Notes: generated from the sequence alone by a model not told the origin. A stretch of 64,000 bases of DNA from Isoetes taiwanensis (GCA_021234155.1 JAJEKV010000026.1:17264468-17328467), one strand, 5' to 3'. Numbered from the stretch's first letter, positions 31,216-44,770 are shown. Translations and numbers: made by a program.

Positions 31216-33323
31216 GTGCTCGAAGTTGCCCAAGCAAATAGCCAACTTGATCACGGAGTTCCACGATCTCTTCCCGATGAGATCGAAAGCAACTTCCTCC
31301 TTATAGGGACTCGAAAAGTAGATAGCACTCTAACCAGAACCAAGCCAACGAAAGCAAGGCTCCGTGATAGAATGACAACGCAGAACTCGACGGAGCTAAA
31401 GAAGCAATTGCAAGAATTGCTCGACCTAGGCTTCATTAGACCTAGCTGCCTCACCATTTGGGGCACCCATCCTCTTTGTCAAGAAGAAGGATGGCAGCTT
31501 TGAGGATGTGCATAGATTACAGACAATTGAACAAGCACACCATCAAGAACAAGTACGCACTCCCCAGATCGGACGACTTGATGGATCAACTCCAAGGGGC
31601 AAAAGTCTTCTCCAAGATTGACCTAAGGTCAGGTTATCATCAGATCAGGATAAAGGAAGAAGACGTCCACAAAACGGCCTTCAGGACCAGGTATGGGCAT
31701 TACGAGTTCACAGTAATGCCATTTGGGCTATCAAATGCCCCAGCAACGTTCATGAGACTCATGAACGACATCTTCAGGGAATTCTTGGACACCTTCGTGA
31801 TAGTGTTCTTTGACGACATTCTGGTGTATAGCAAATCCATTGAAGAACATGCACAACACGTAAGAAGGGTGCTCGAGAAGTTGAGAAGGCACCAGTTGTA
31901 CGCCAAGTTGTCGAAGTGCCACTTCGCAACAGAGAAGGTGGAATACCTGGGTCATGTGATTTCAGCAGAAGGAATCTCGACGGATCCTGCCAAGATTGAA
32001 GCGGTGATTCAATGGCCGGCGCCAAAGAACGTCTATGAGGTCAGAATCCTTGGCCTAGCAGGGTACTATAGGAAGTTCGTGAAGAACTTCGCAAAGATAG
32101 CAGCCCCACTAACAGACTTGACGAAGGCGGAAAAGGTAAAGAATTGGGCAAACCATTGGCTCAAGAAAGCACAAGCAGGCTTTGAATTGTTGAAGGAAGC
32201 CTCAACAACCGCCCCCGTCTTGACCCTGCCAGACCCAGAGAAGGACAAGTTAGTGGCGACAGACGCAAGTAAGATAGCCACAGGTGCAGTGCTCATGCAA
32301 GAAGAGCGGGTAATAGCGTATGACTCTAGGAAGATGAACGACGCCGAAACGCGTTACCCGACGCACGATCAGGAATTGCTTGCAGTTGTCAGGGCGTTAA
32401 GAATTTGGAGGCACTACCTCTTAGGAAGGAATTTCCAGTTGGACACGGATCATCAGAGCCTCCAATATGTATTCATGCAAGCACACCTTAACCTGAGGCA
32501 GCGAAGGTGGATGGAGTTCCTCGAAGAGTATGACTTTGACATAGTCTACAAGCCGGGGAAGCTTAATGTGGTAGCAGATGCACTTTCAAGGCATCCGCTG
32601 ACAACTAGAGTGCATTGCAATGCAATTTCGACACTCTCCAGTGATTTCGGGAAGAAGATTAAAGAAACATTGCCAACGGATGTGGACTTCAAGGAAGTAT
32701 GGGCAAGCTTGTGCAAGGAAGGCAGAACAGACAAGGAGAGGGAAACCTTCAAAAATTTTAAGAAGGAAGGTAACCTTCTGTACCATAAGAACAAGTTGTG
32801 CGTGCCGGAATCATCAGGAGTAAGGAAGCTGATCCTCCATGACACCCACAACAGCCCAATAGCTGGCCACGCAGGATTCATGAAGACATACTTCAAAGTG
32901 CGTAGCAGCTATTATTGGCCAGGAATGAAGAAGCAGGTAGCTCTCCACATCAAGGAATGTCAGCTATGTCAGCAAACGAAGGCAGAACAGCTTCGAATTC
33001 TAGGTGCATTGGAACCATTAGCGGTGCCAAACGCTAAGTGGGTCAGCATGGACTTCATAACGGGGCTTCCAAGGACAGTAAGAGGGAAGGATGCCTTGAT
33101 GGTCATGGTCGACAAGTTGTCGAAGATGGCCCATTTTGTGCCTTGCAGGACCACGGACACAGCTATGGATACGGCAAAGCTCTTCACCAAAGAAATCTTC
33201 AGGCTCCATGGCATGCCAAGGGAAATTATCTCCACCAAGAATCGGTTCATCGTTGCCTTTGGCAGTGACCTCTTTGCAACGATTCAGACGGCTATCCATG
33301 AGCACGGCCTATCATCCCCGTGA
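31216..33323 (+). pseudogene. Gypsy reverse transcriptase, RNase H and integrase
   Basis: A short first frame (31216-31503) ends in [12 protein letters not shown]. The main frame from 31458 has [53 protein letters not shown] and the catalytic FFDDILVYS near 31806. RNase H shows [15 protein letters not shown] near 32250 and [10 protein letters not shown]. Integrase shows the HHCC zinc site ([13 protein letters not shown] ... CQLCQ near 32840-32970) and the first Asp in [10 protein letters not shown]. The second catalytic Asp, expected in 'SDRDPRF', is replaced: the copy reads ISTKNRF. The frame stops at 33323, just before the part with the catalytic Glu, which follows in another frame. The copy cannot integrate itself. 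Confidence 0.93.
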
Positions 33324-34127
33324 CGGATGGGCAAACGGAGCGCATCAACAAGTAATATTGGAGGATATGCTACTTAAACTATGTCCGAACAAGCAAGGTA
33401 TGTGGTAGGAATTTATTCACTTGGTGGAATTTGCATACAATAGCACCAAGCAGAATCATCCAAAATGTCGCCATTCATGATCAACTACGGCTACCAATGC
33501 CTAACTCCGCATTAATTTGGCACAACCCCGTGTCAAAAGTGGAAGTTTCGCAAAGAAATGTTGGGCGACATGCAGCAGCTCGTGGAAGAAGTTCGAGGGT
33601 ATCTTCGCAAAGAAGGAGTCGACAAAAGAGCATCGCCAACAAACATCTGGACAGTCGTGAGAGTTCCAAGTTGGAGATGATGTATGGCTCAAGATCAAGG
33701 TAAAGCAGCGAAGTCTCGCGATCGAAATTGTAAGAAGCTTGCTCCAAGGTGGGCTGGACCCTTCGTAATAATCCAAAGAGTAGGTAACCAATCCTACAAG
33801 CTAGACTTGCCAAGACACTTAAAGATCCACAAAGTCTTCCACGGAGTTTGTCAAGAAGCACACCCCAATCCGCATGAAGTCTCGACACTCCAACGATGTT
33901 GGAAATGACGTAAGAGCAGATAGAAATAGTTCCGTAACTAATTCTTGATAAAGCCGCTCAAGAAAACAAGGAGATCGGAGTTTCTCCAATACTTGGTCAA
34001 GTGGAAACACTTGCCGGTGGAAGACGCAGAAAAGAGATCCGACAAAGCAAGCATCTACGCTTATGGAGCAATGGGACTACAAGGTCATCTCCCAAGAAAT
34101 CGGGCTCGTGCATGTCGATTTGTGTAG
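33310..34127 (+). pseudogene. Integrase C-terminal part with chromodomain-like tail
   Basis: Fragments in different frames continue the integrase. [20 protein letters not shown] lies near 33310, a FAYNSTKQNHPK-like piece near 33430-33465, and KLAPRWAGPFVIIQRVGNQS with KIHKVFHGV near 33738-33846, the GPF/Y module. At 33960-34030 the frame reads RRSEFLQYLVKWKHLPVEDA, the 'YLVKWKGLP.E..TWE' core of a retroelement chromodomain, although the Trp that usually follows is missing. In chromoviruses this tail targets integration to methylated H3 chromatin. In this copy it is decayed. Confidence 0.8.
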
Positions 34128-34129
34128 AT

Positions 34130-34965
34130 TTATAGCTTGCATAGTTAAGTGACCTCCACGATGCAACCTATGAGGTATGGGTTGCATGCTTGTTACCGAT
34201 GATGAGATGACTATGGTGATCTCTAGGACATGGTGTAATGTCAATGTAGGCATGACCGCGGTTCCGCTTTGGAAAGTCTACTTGGTCCCACGGAAGTAGA
34301 TTTAACCTCGAGAGATAAGAGGTCATTCAGGAATGCATTGATAGGGGAAGCACCTCTAGCCAATGCCTACGGGGAGGACACTATCCTTCATGCTCCATAT
34401 ACGCGAAGGACCCTATCCTCCACGCTGGGCAACTAAAGGTGTAGGCATGAGCCATATAGGCATTATAGGGCTTATGTCTCCACGGCCACGATGGAAGAAG
34501 CATCCTCTTCCCTACGGAGATTAGCCATGCATTCATGTAGATAGTTGGGGTGGTTCCCTTATAACCAAATTTATAAATAATTAAAAAATGGTACTAACGT
34601 AGTGTTGACTCGGCAGCCAATAGAGCCCAAGGGCTAGGAGGTCGAAGATTTAAGACTTGCAACACAAATTTTGTTGTAATGTGTTGCAAGGAATGAAGAG
34701 TACCTGAGAATAATTGTATATATATTGATAAACTAAAACATTATGATAAGTAAAACTAATGGGTAATTGTTGTAATGACATACGGATTGATAAGTATTTG
34801 ATTGAATAATAGTATAATAATGTTCTAAAAAATATTACCTTTGAGGTAATCCTAATAAATGTGTAACTATGATAATTAGTATATCGTGATGCATCAAGTT
34901 GATTGCAGGTTAAGAAGATCCCAAGGTGGAGATCCACCCATGTCGCTGGACAAAGATCAATTTGT
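34130..34965 (+). other. 3' noncoding part of the retrotransposon
   Basis: No domain is visible between the integrase tail and the polypurine tract. The stretch contains GC-richer text with repeated phrases such as 'CCTCCACG' and 'GTAGGCATGA' (34240 and 34440), and an AT-rich part at 34560-34890. Confidence 0.5.
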
Positions 34966-34976
34966 TGTGGGGAGAA
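34966..34976 (+). other. Polypurine tract
   Basis: TGTGGGGAGAA directly precedes TGTGACGTTCC, a typical start of a plant gypsy LTR. It marks second-strand priming and the right border of the internal region. Confidence 0.7.
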
Positions 34977-36640
34977 TGTGACGTTCCAAAGACGATATAC
35001 CGGCCTCAAGACGATATCAGATCAAGACACACACGCCAGCATTAACCCATTCCAATTGACGGTAACGCCGACGCAGTAACCAAGCAAGGGCTCTAGGGGG
35101 CAATCTTGTAAGGGGTGCATTACACTTAGCAATGTGCACACCTTAAAATCTTTAACCCATTAAGTGCGCATCAAGAGTCATGGAAACCCTAAACCTAATC
35201 GAGAGCCTATGTAAGGTAACCAAACCCTAATTTTTCCCTTTCCGGGCCCACTTAACCTTCCGAAGCTCCAGCCAGGCTACCGAGGAGTCAAATCCAACTT
35301 ACAAGATCTGCCCAGATGCCCTAGCTCATCGATTTCTTCCGAATCGCATCCCCGCTGCAACAACGACATGGACGATTCGATCAAGAGGAGGAACCAGTGG
35401 ATCAGGTATTTAGTCGATTTAATAGTCTAAATCAGATTCCAGCCATCGAACCAATAGGTTTAGCCTATTAAATTGACCTTAGTAGCCAAGCTGCATCCCA
35501 AGATTGGCTCTAACTAAAGAACCTAACTCTATGATATAGATTAGTTCTTATTCTTTAGTTCTATGATGATGTGATGGATGGATGAATTTCGTGGACTCAT
35601 TGTATTGGGAAGGGGGTAGAGACTTAAAGCTTAGTTAGTTGATGCTTTTAGCTAGTCCCTCTTAGTGCATTACTAGATTTCGCCTGTGGTACAAGAACCA
35701 CACCGGTTGTGGGTGAAGGGGCCGACCGGCTCGTAAGGAGGTTCGTGGTCCCGACTCTTGACCGATCCCTCCGTGTGTAAAGTCTACCGGGATCAATGTA
35801 GACTAGGTCTAATGGCTTGCCACCGAAAGTGTGGGTAAGGCATGGGCTCGACACCCGTGGAGTGGTGTTCACTTTCCGGTGGGTTAAGTCGAATAAGGGC
35901 AAAGGGCCCTCTAGTCACCTTGAGTCAAGATGGAGACCCCTCGTGGGAGTGATCCCTACCCGCCCCATCTGAATCGGGAGATGCCGTGAATAGCCCCTTT
36001 GGCTATGCATCCCGGGCGGGCCAGTCCCAACACTCTTCAACCTACTCCAAAGTGCAACAAGAGGGGCGGATGGAGTGGACAACCCTATGCCATGTTCTCA
36101 TGCCGCCCAAATCCATTGTCATGATTCCGCTCGCGAATGAACTGAGACCTGCCGGGCTACCATTCCCTCGAGTCCGAGCCTTGGGTAGGAACCCACTTGT
36201 ATTGTGCTGATCTTTGTCTATGCAGATGTTGATGTGCCATCCTTCAAGGTGGATATGTGATGATTATGTGTACTGACATGTATGTTTACGCTTCCGCAGC
36301 TAGGTAGGCCCTGGGGTAAAATGACCCCTTCACTCTTCCCACTGGGACCCAGTATGGTTACAGTGATATGTGGAGGGCCCTGTATCAACATGGAGCTGGT
36401 ATGGGGGATGAACTCCTCGCTTGTATACCTGAGTGAGTGCACCGACGCATAATGACAGTAGCCATTGATGTAGAACGATTGTTGCAACTCCCCTATACAC
36501 TGGCCATTTCTTTTGCAGGCGGGATGCCCTAACCTTGCAAAGTTCCTTCTTACGGTTACAGAATTGAAGACTCCTTTGTTTGTCGCCACCATATACGGAT
36601 TGTTACCCAACCCTTGACAGTAACCTTTGTGAATTATGGC
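34977..36640 (+). other. Putative 3' LTR, right border not determined
   Basis: The sequence starts TGTGACGTTCCAAAG right after the polypurine tract. It then has LTR-like noncoding text with CCTAAACC and AAACCCTAA words near 35190-35230 and a GC-richer part to about 36200. I could not find the matching 5' LTR upstream of 26863, so the length and right end are open. The 5' copy may be lost, diverged or replaced. Confidence 0.45.
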
Positions 36641-39630
36641 AGGGACTAAAATTGGAAAGTATTGTCAAATCCAAATAACAAGCTAATTGCGTTCTTCTAC
36701 CATGCAAACCGATGTAAAATATACTAGGTTGTAATTGCATCGCTTTTGTGACTTGGCACTATTGTCAAGGGTGTAACTCATAATATGGACCATCATAGGG
36801 AGCATGCACTAAGACTTATTTAAATTTCTCAGAATATATGACTTGCTCACATCATCCAATCTCGATAAAACTATAGAAGCAGCCCAGTTTAGCTTGACTT
36901 AAAATGTTTAGCTTTTTTTTTTTTTTAAAGCTTGCACTATTCTCGCACACTCTTCAACTTTTTGCAGCTTTGCTCATAGACATCCTAGGCGGTGTTCCCC
37001 GATGATCCCAAATGGAATACAATTTTGCTAGACTATCGCTTCCCGCAGAATTATAAATTATGTGCTCGCTTCAATCACATTCCAACCCAAATCTTTTCTT
37101 ATGCATCGGTCCCCCGGCAGCTTTGATGATTGTTCGCCTTCATAATTTTGTGTATTCTCATCATCGTGCCTTTAAGATCTTTTATGTGGTTGAGATCATT
37201 GCATAAATGAGGCTAGATTTTTTTTCTTTTATTGCCTAATGATGATCCGAGGGAAGTAATTGAATATCCAACCTCGTATTGAGCTATTTGTAGTCAGTTA
37301 ATAGTACATTTTATTGTATTGGGAACAATGGGTCATTTTTTGTGCCGCCAAGATCCTCGAACGGATATTTTTTAGCATTGGAGATATTCAAGAAATAAAA
37401 TTCTTCAAATTAGCAGATAATCTCAAGAAATAAATTTCTCCAAATTAGCAGATAATAAATTGTAAATAAATACAAGGACACAATTTGAAAGGGGAGGATA
37501 CTATTACATTAGGTACAACAAGAAGCAACCTTAAGATACATATAGGTAGGCTTTTGCAATAAACTTGCATTTCCGATGTCTAGATACGATGGATACAATC
37601 AAATAGGAAGCTCATAGAAAATTGGAGCATTTTGTGAAGGGACACAAAAGGAATGAAGGTATATGGCAGTAGTTTTTAGTAGGAATGTCTTAACCGTAGC
37701 TTCATAAATCTTTCTTGGATTGGATAAGTCCCTTCTGAGGCAATTGGAGTTAGTAGACCCAGGTGTGGAGGCCCAAAAAAAGTAGCACATCTCCTACTGA
37801 AGGTAAAGTAGAAAGTGGAGTTTATTTAGCTAAGAAATTATCATTTAAAACTCACATCTCGTAGAGGCTCAACACAAATTCCCAAAATCTGCAAGGTTTT
37901 GTGAGCAAAGGCTTTTATTGACACGTATTTTAGATTCTCTTATTGTACTTGGTTATTATAACTTGTGAAAAACATAAGCATCAAACCTAACTGACTACTT
38001 TTTGATCTCATGTAGTTTCGGGATTGGTGTGCTTACCCTTCTGCAACGACTATGGCAGTGATAAAGAAAAAGACATCATTTACGATCGACGGCCAAAGAA
38101 GAGGGCACCTCGAAATGGAGCATGCCATATAAATGCATGGCTGATGTGTTGGGTCAACGCCGACCCAACAAGCTGAAATAATCGATAAAAAAAATGTGTC
38201 ATGTGGCCCTAGCATAAGAGTGTTTTGATAATTGGTAACCAGGGTTCGAAAAATATTTTAGATGTAACTAGAAAATTTGCCGTCTTCTATTCATATTTAT
38301 TGGATTTTATAAAATCGGACTGGAAACTGCAGTTCCAAAACAAAGTTGCTGGAAAATTTGCCTGAATTTATCACCCTTTAAAGGCTGAAACAAAAATACA
38401 TATGTTAACTGAAAAATAAGATCAAAGTAACTGAAGAATCTATAGAAAGGATCTCTTCGATTGGAAGCAGAGCACTAATTTGGAACATGCATACAAAGAA
38501 TGCCTGATAGGTTTGAAAGAGCATAGCAGTAGCCTCACATTCAATATTGCTGTCCCTAGGTAAAATGCAAGTCCTCCCGCAAAATTTCATTTGGCCTAAG
38601 GAAGAGCATTAATCCCCTAAAATTCTATGGCAGTGTTAGTGCCAGATCTATGAAGCCTAGAGCCACCCAGGCAACCATGACTCTTTAATGCACTGCAACT
38701 ATCCCATCGATCCGAGACATCGGATCGCCATTCTAGAATGAGACGAGCATGCATGTTTTGTATGCATGCGGGCGGCGCATGCCCGTTCTGGTTGGGAATT
38801 CGCTATTTTAGGCGCTAAGCCAGATCAACATCTCATCGGGCGCTTCCTCTTCTCTCGCCAGAAGCACCTCCTCTTTCTCTTTGAACCCACCCCCCTTCTT
38901 TGTTTATTATATTTGTCGCGGGCACGCTACAGAATCAGCCCCTCCACTCTGGGAGGTTTGTTTTGTTTCGTTTTTGTGGTGTTGGTGATGTGCAGGTACA
39001 GGTTGGCGTGCGACATCTGTTTCGACTTCTCCATTCGTGGGTTTTTTGGGAGCGATTTCTCTGCCTTGCGTTTGACTAAGCCCCTTGCCGAAGGTTTATC
39101 ACTAGGGTTTTTCCTCGAAAACCCGAAAGGGCGGGGTTTTTTAATCCCGGTGATAAGCTTTCAGCAGGTACACCAGCCGAACATCTGTTAGCATTGTATT
39201 TTGGGGTCCAAATGATAAAATTGGATTTTTCCTTTATTTTTCGTGGGTAGTTCGCATGTGTGCGGCTACCCACTATCCACCATTGTAGAAAATCTGCTGA
39301 GATGAATGAGAAGCCTAGTCTAGTCGGGCGGTTTGTTGGTTTCATGCGAGTCCCATTCTAGAATGCGACCTAGGCTATGAATTTAAGATATGCAACTGCA
39401 GATCTACTTTGCTGCCTAGCTAGGCCAGGGCATGGCATGCCCGGTATGGCCCTCTAACCTTTTCAAAAAATCCCCGCCCTCTCAATCTTTGAACAAGAAA
39501 TTTGCATGCTAGCACGAATCTTTACATGAAATTGGTCTATGTCTGAAATTTCTGTTGGAACTGCCCGCAGTAGCCCTAAACCCCAACTGGACTTTAAGAG
39601 ATTCAACCGCTCCACTTCCCACTTTTTCGA
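36640..39630. other. Unassigned DNA, no gene recognised
   Basis: AT-rich sequence with an old tandem duplication near 37389-37456 (AAATTAGCAGATAAT twice). An open frame of 141 codons at 38766-39191 has no family I recognise and overlaps a small hairpin near 39085-39170, so I do not call it a gene. Confidence 0.4.
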
Positions 39631-39907
39631 AGGCAATACCAGAGTTTCTCTGTAAAAAAGCCTTCATGTTCTTGTATAATAGTCTAAGTGGTGTTTCACT
39701 TCAAAAGAACTGATTCTGAAGGGGACACAACGATGTAATTCTCTTCATATCTACTATTGGGTGCCAGGGTATTTTGGCAACTATAAAAAATACATGAATA
39801 CTGATGTTCACAAGTTCTATCTTATTGTCATCCTGCTATCTTATTGTCATATCGGACAGAATGACAGAATAACCTCTACCCTACATGAGAAGTTCAATAA
39901 GCAACAA
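39631..39907 (+). repeat. Inverted duplication A, left copy
   Basis: It matches the reverse complement of about 56141-56417 at roughly 95% over 277 bp, with small indels. Both copies share an open end reading EFLCKKAFMFLYNSLSGVSL followed by QKN and a stop, which may be the end of an old transposon gene. Confidence 0.85.
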
Positions 39908-39909
39908 AA

Positions 39910-41330
39910 GTAGCAAATCTTCGTTGTTAGAATAAGCTGCATAACGTAAGCCACTGTTTGATGTGCCAAAAACATTCGGGTTATCTAGAGAGCTAACCCG
40001 ACAGGCTCGTCACAGAGGCTATCAAGAGTCATGGGAACACAGGCATGATGAAGCCCACAATAAAACTAGCGAACAAGATCTATAGTATATGAAATAAAAT
40101 GAAACGAAACAAAAAAATAGATCTGCCAAAAGTGGAATACCCTAGCTTGAGAAGGGCTTCTGGCTATGTCCGAACATGCAAATAGCCAGGGATTGTTTGC
40201 AGAGCAAGAAAGCCACCGTGAGAGATCTCCGAGATTGGACGGAATCGTGTCAAGCATCCAATATTTTATTTTTTAAGGTTTTAGAAATGGAGAGAAAAAT
40301 GTACGTGTCAAGCATTTAGGTTGCTCCAGCCCAAAAATATTAGACATCCATTTTTATAGAACAAAATAGACTGCTTTATATAGGTAGTGAAAATGTTGAA
40401 AATTTATGCTTATAAACCCTCAACCTAAAGTTGCATGCAAAAGCCCCTTGCCTTTCTCTTCCAATGCGAGGTGATTGGAGCATTTGATTTTTTCCACGGG
40501 GGTTTCACCTAGGCATATGGGGATACCACATCTGCGTGCAAGGGGTCCAGAAGAAAACCCCTGTATACGACTTTTTGGAGGTGGAAAACCCCTACATACG
40601 TATATAGGAAAAGGCAGTTTCCAAGCCCCTTTCCGTAGATGTACTTTCGGACTATCCTAGTTTTTACATACCCCTACCCGATCTTGTACTTGAGTTTGTG
40701 CTTGTGCACCCTACCCCTATGTACAGAATAAATAAAATTTCAAAATGTTTTTAATTGACATTTCTCGCATCTCGGTCTCGCATTTCCCTGGGGTTCTTAC
40801 ATGCATGCGACATTACAAGGGTAATTATATGCAAAGGACAATACATACATGGAATACATGCTAAGGACAATACATCATGGTAAGATCAATACCTCAAATT
40901 ATACATCTATAATATACTACACCCTAATAGATGATGGTAAGAAATGAAGTAGCACATGATCGGTCAGCCTCTATTTATTATTCTAGTCAGTCTCTGTACT
41001 TTGTACTCCAACCACGTGCATAAGCAGAGTAAGATGCCCTCATATAATATTGGGGCTTCCTATATGGTTGTAAACATGGATATTTTTAATGTGCACCTCA
41101 TTCGAATGAAGACATATTTTAAATCTATCTAGAATCTTGGTGGAGTTGAAAGCACTTTGACTATGTATATATCAAATGATGGACAAAATGAGAAAAGGGC
41201 ATTCTAAATTGAGTATTAGAGCAAAATCAACTATATTATCAACTTTGCATTAGAAGCTGCGAAAGTTTGAGGTATACAACATAGCTTTTCTAACGTTACA
41301 AAGTGGAGTTAAACCACTTAAAGCCAAATG
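39910..41330. other. Unassigned AT-rich DNA
   Basis: I see no gene or clear repeat boundary here. Short frames have no family similarity. Confidence 0.4.
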
Positions 41331-41331
41331 G

Positions 41332-42091
41332 TCATTCTATGTAAGTACATAAGGAATCTTTGAATGGAAGGACCCTCAAGTCAAGGTGTGTGGCACAAGA
41401 ATTCCGACTTCCTCGTCGCGACTCGTGAGTATGGGCTAAGATGACTTTTAAAACAACGGGCTTGTCTATCTCCGCCCGCAATACATGAGTGCTCATGTCA
41501 TTTGATGGACTCTTCATTTGACAGTTCAAATCGGCTTGTACTTTTGCAAATTTTACAGTGCCTAGGCTGAAAGGGGTAGCAGGTTTTGGCTTTAACTTTC
41601 CAGGTTCTTGGTTTCCTCTCTGCAAAGATGTGCACTCTCTATCTGAACCTGCCTTTTTATCAGTATGTACTTTATTTTGATTAAGGTCCAACTTGTTCTT
41701 ACAACTGCTTGTAATCGATCACGCCATTTTGCCTGTACTTCGCAATAGTTTGCCTTCTTGTAGGAGCCATTGTGACTGACATGCCATTTTTCCTCTAGTT
41801 TGCTGCAATTCATCTTTTTGTGAAGATCTTGGTTTACCACCACCTACTACTGATCTTTTACACAGATCCTTGGAATCTACGGTGTAACGAAATGGTAAGG
41901 CCTCTGTAGATAATATAAAGAAGAACGAATCTAAGTGGGGATAACACCATACCTTGAGCACGAAGTAAGATTTCAGGTTCTTCCAATTTCCTTGGAGCTT
42001 CTGTCAAGTTGCAAGCAGCTTCGGCTCCTTGACATTGTAATGTTTTATCTACACTCTTCTCATTATCAACCGGCATACTTCGTGAAGGCAT
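41332..42091 (-). other. Possible multi-exon gene, unidentified
   Basis: Minus-strand segments read MPSRSMPVDNEKSVDKTLQC, then CNLTEAPRKLEEPEILLRAQ up to a donor-like CAAG/GTATGG near 41952. After TCTACAG near 41908, STEALPFRYTVDSKDLCKRS follows. A last segment to 41332 includes KLKPKPATPFSLGTVKFAKV. The composition is protein-like, but there is no known domain and frames change near 41700-41840. It could be a decayed host gene. Confidence 0.25.
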
Positions 42092-42319
42092 TCTGCAAAA
42101 ACATAAAGAATTGTTTTAATAACATAAAATGTACATGTGTCTTTGGTACTACATTGACAACTTACCAACTAAGAAAAAGAAAAAAAAACAAGAGCACCTA
42201 GCTGTTGGATTAATTACTCTAGAGCACATAGCTTATGATAACATCCCAGATGACCAGGCCATGGATCAAGACCGTGCTTTGGATTCCAGGAACCGCAGGC
42301 AAGAATTCAGCTAAACTTC

Positions 42320-44770
42320 CAGACTGGTCTACAAATTTTACATTCCCAAAAGAAGCTGGGGCGCTTAATTGACCATCAATTCATTGCCTATGTTATTATC
42401 AATTACGTATTGATTTGGCAACCATACATACTGAGCTTTCTTCAGCAATGATTCTACAGAGCTTATTAGCCGAGATGCTAATAGATGATCATGTATCAGT
42501 ACCACATTATAACATCAGCACATAAGGAATTAGTATTGCAAACACCTTAGCTTTAGAACTTTACCGTGGATGATAAATCATAAAGTAGCAATAGCAGTTG
42601 CTGCCCTTTCAAATGTGCTGAAGTGTTGGTGCGGCAGCCTCACTTGCACCAGTGCTTGCTCACCCTGCGCAGCAGAGTGATAATTGCTCGAGACACACAA
42701 GTCCCTTTTCTGCATTCATTTAAATAATTCCCATCAGATGATATAAATGGCCGCAGAAAGCATCATTATATTTTGTATATAGTAGTTATAGAGAAACCAT
42801 CTAGCTATCACACTTACAATATTGACATTTATGCATAGATCAAAACAGAACGCTCAAATGAATTACCCAACAATAGGAAACTTACAGCCATGGAGTCTAA
42901 TACTAGCCTACCCAAGTTCAGTTTGCCATTTTCCTTGTTCCCCAGCTACACTAGCTTGACGACCAGCTTGCCATATCTCTAGCTAGACCAAGAAGTACAC
43001 AACAAGCAAGTGCACTGCCTCACGGGCATAACAGTAGCCTTGCTATATAAATGCTGCAAGCCCAGCACCCCCGGATCCTGGCCCAAGGAAAATCCGTGCA
43101 TCCCCAACCAATGTAGATGATGGAAATGCTAACAGCTTGCATTAGCAGCTCCCCTGTACTCAACCAGATGCGATTGATAAAGCATAAGCTCTGGGAATTC
43201 TATGGAAAAAGAACAGAGTTAGCCTATTTCAATATTCATATTTAGGAAACCCCATCCAGAAGCACCGGATTTTGTACCTCAAGCTCATCAGAATGGTCGA
43301 GTCGAGCAGGCAAAGTCGGATTTCGATAGGTAAGAATCAAATGCCTTTGCTTTTTCGGAGCAGATCAGTCACAACCAGAATAGGTTCGCTCAGAAAAAAA
43401 CGACCCCTGTCATAGCAGCACCAACAAAACCTCAACCTGCAAGCTTCTAGAATAAGAGAGGAACTGCGCCATAACATACAAAAAAAAGGCAAGTGAAGAA
43501 CCCTACAAAAATATGGCCAGAGTGCCCAGCTTGTTACGGCAGCCTCGAAATGCATAGCCCAGATGGCCTTGAAACGCAGAAGGAATGCCGAAGACCCAAA
43601 CTCGGCATTAGATAAGCCGAGAAATCCGACTGCAGAGCTCTGCGGAGTTGGAGTAGGCCCTAACGTAGATGCTACGGATCGGACCTTCCCGCCCAACTCC
43701 CCCTTCTCGACCACCTGCGGGAAGAATGGTGGTCGACCGTATGAAACACAGTCCGTATACGGACGTCTCGAGTTCAAAAAAACCCCTACCCAGTCACGCA
43801 CTTGGGTCATACGTGTACAAAATGGTGAAACCCCCGGGATTTTTTCTTGCTTCCACATGCACATTTTGGTCTATCGTGACCAATCTACACATACCATAAT
43901 TGAGATATGTTGATATATAGCACAATTAACGACATCTTTGAGAACTAGAAGACATTGGAGCGTTAACCAACTTCCTTCAAAACCAAAAAGTGGTTTTAAA
44001 TAGAATGATCTAGGCACCTATAAATCACGTTTCCTCATAAGTTTGAACATCATCGCATAGCTCACATTTCCTCATAAGTTTGAACTTCATCGCATAGGTC
44101 AGAATACAGGTGTTTGCAGGTTACAGGTTTATGTATTTAAGTTCATGTGCTAACAAGATACATATGCAATCTACATATAGTAGAAACTCCATTGAAAGAC
44201 ATATTTTCATTCTATTCTATTCATTCTAACTCACTACAACAATCTCTTACTCATTTCACCCAACCCTACACGCTATAGTTGACAACTCAATTGCTAATGC
44301 TCTACATTGGATTAAGTTCAGTCGGTTAGGGGGTTAGGCTCTACAAGAGTAGAGTTAAAGGGTTTAGATTTTTTTGGGTTTTATGGGTTTATGGTTCAAG
44401 GATTTAGCATATCATAAATTTTAGCAAATCAAGAGGATGTAGCATGCAACTCTAGATTGAACAAATAATCATGTATATGAACAATGTCAACGATCACATC
44501 AAACAAATCGATTAGACTAGATTCTATAAAACCACTCACACAAACATATCAAAATACTTCTACCATCTCTTATGCCACGTGCACACAATTTTCAATTGCA
44601 ATTGTTTTGACTATGTCTAATAAAAGCCTAAACTATCATAAACATCAATCAATCCCTAGACTGTAGACATTCCATTGTTTATTCATTTCTATCCACGCTA
44701 TGACTTCCATTATTCCTATCCATTCCATGCAGCTTCACGACTAAATTTACTCATTCCACACATCCACGAC
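42320..44770. other. Unassigned DNA upstream of a Helitron end
   Basis: Overlapping open frames on both strands at 43337-43913 have no family similarity, and I make no call. A 36-bp tandem duplication lies at about 44030-44105 (TTTCCTCATAAGTTTGAAC twice). Part of this stretch should belong to the Helitron ending at 44803, but its 5' end is not identified. Confidence 0.4.

Larger units (their letters stand above)
26866..34976 (+). mobile_element. Ty3/gypsy chromovirus-like LTR retrotransposon, internal region, with an extra H3-like ORF
   Basis: The region runs from a primer binding site (26866) to a polypurine tract (34966-34976). In order on the plus strand it holds an H3-like ORF, a gag-like ORF, an aspartic protease, reverse transcriptase, RNase H, integrase and a chromodomain-like tail. 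Protease-RT-RNaseH-integrase order defines Ty3/gypsy, and the C-terminal chromodomain points to the chromovirus branch. Several frame changes and a lost integrase aspartate make this copy non-functional. The extra 5' ORF is not part of any standard gypsy layout I know. Confidence 0.85.

Noticed and set aside
38766..39191. 141-codon open frame
   Set aside because: No recognisable family, biased composition, overlaps a hairpin; no splice or start context to support it.
43337..43913. Overlapping open frames of 175 (minus) and 116 (plus) codons
   Set aside because: Neither resembles a known protein, and mirror frames on both strands are common in such sequence.
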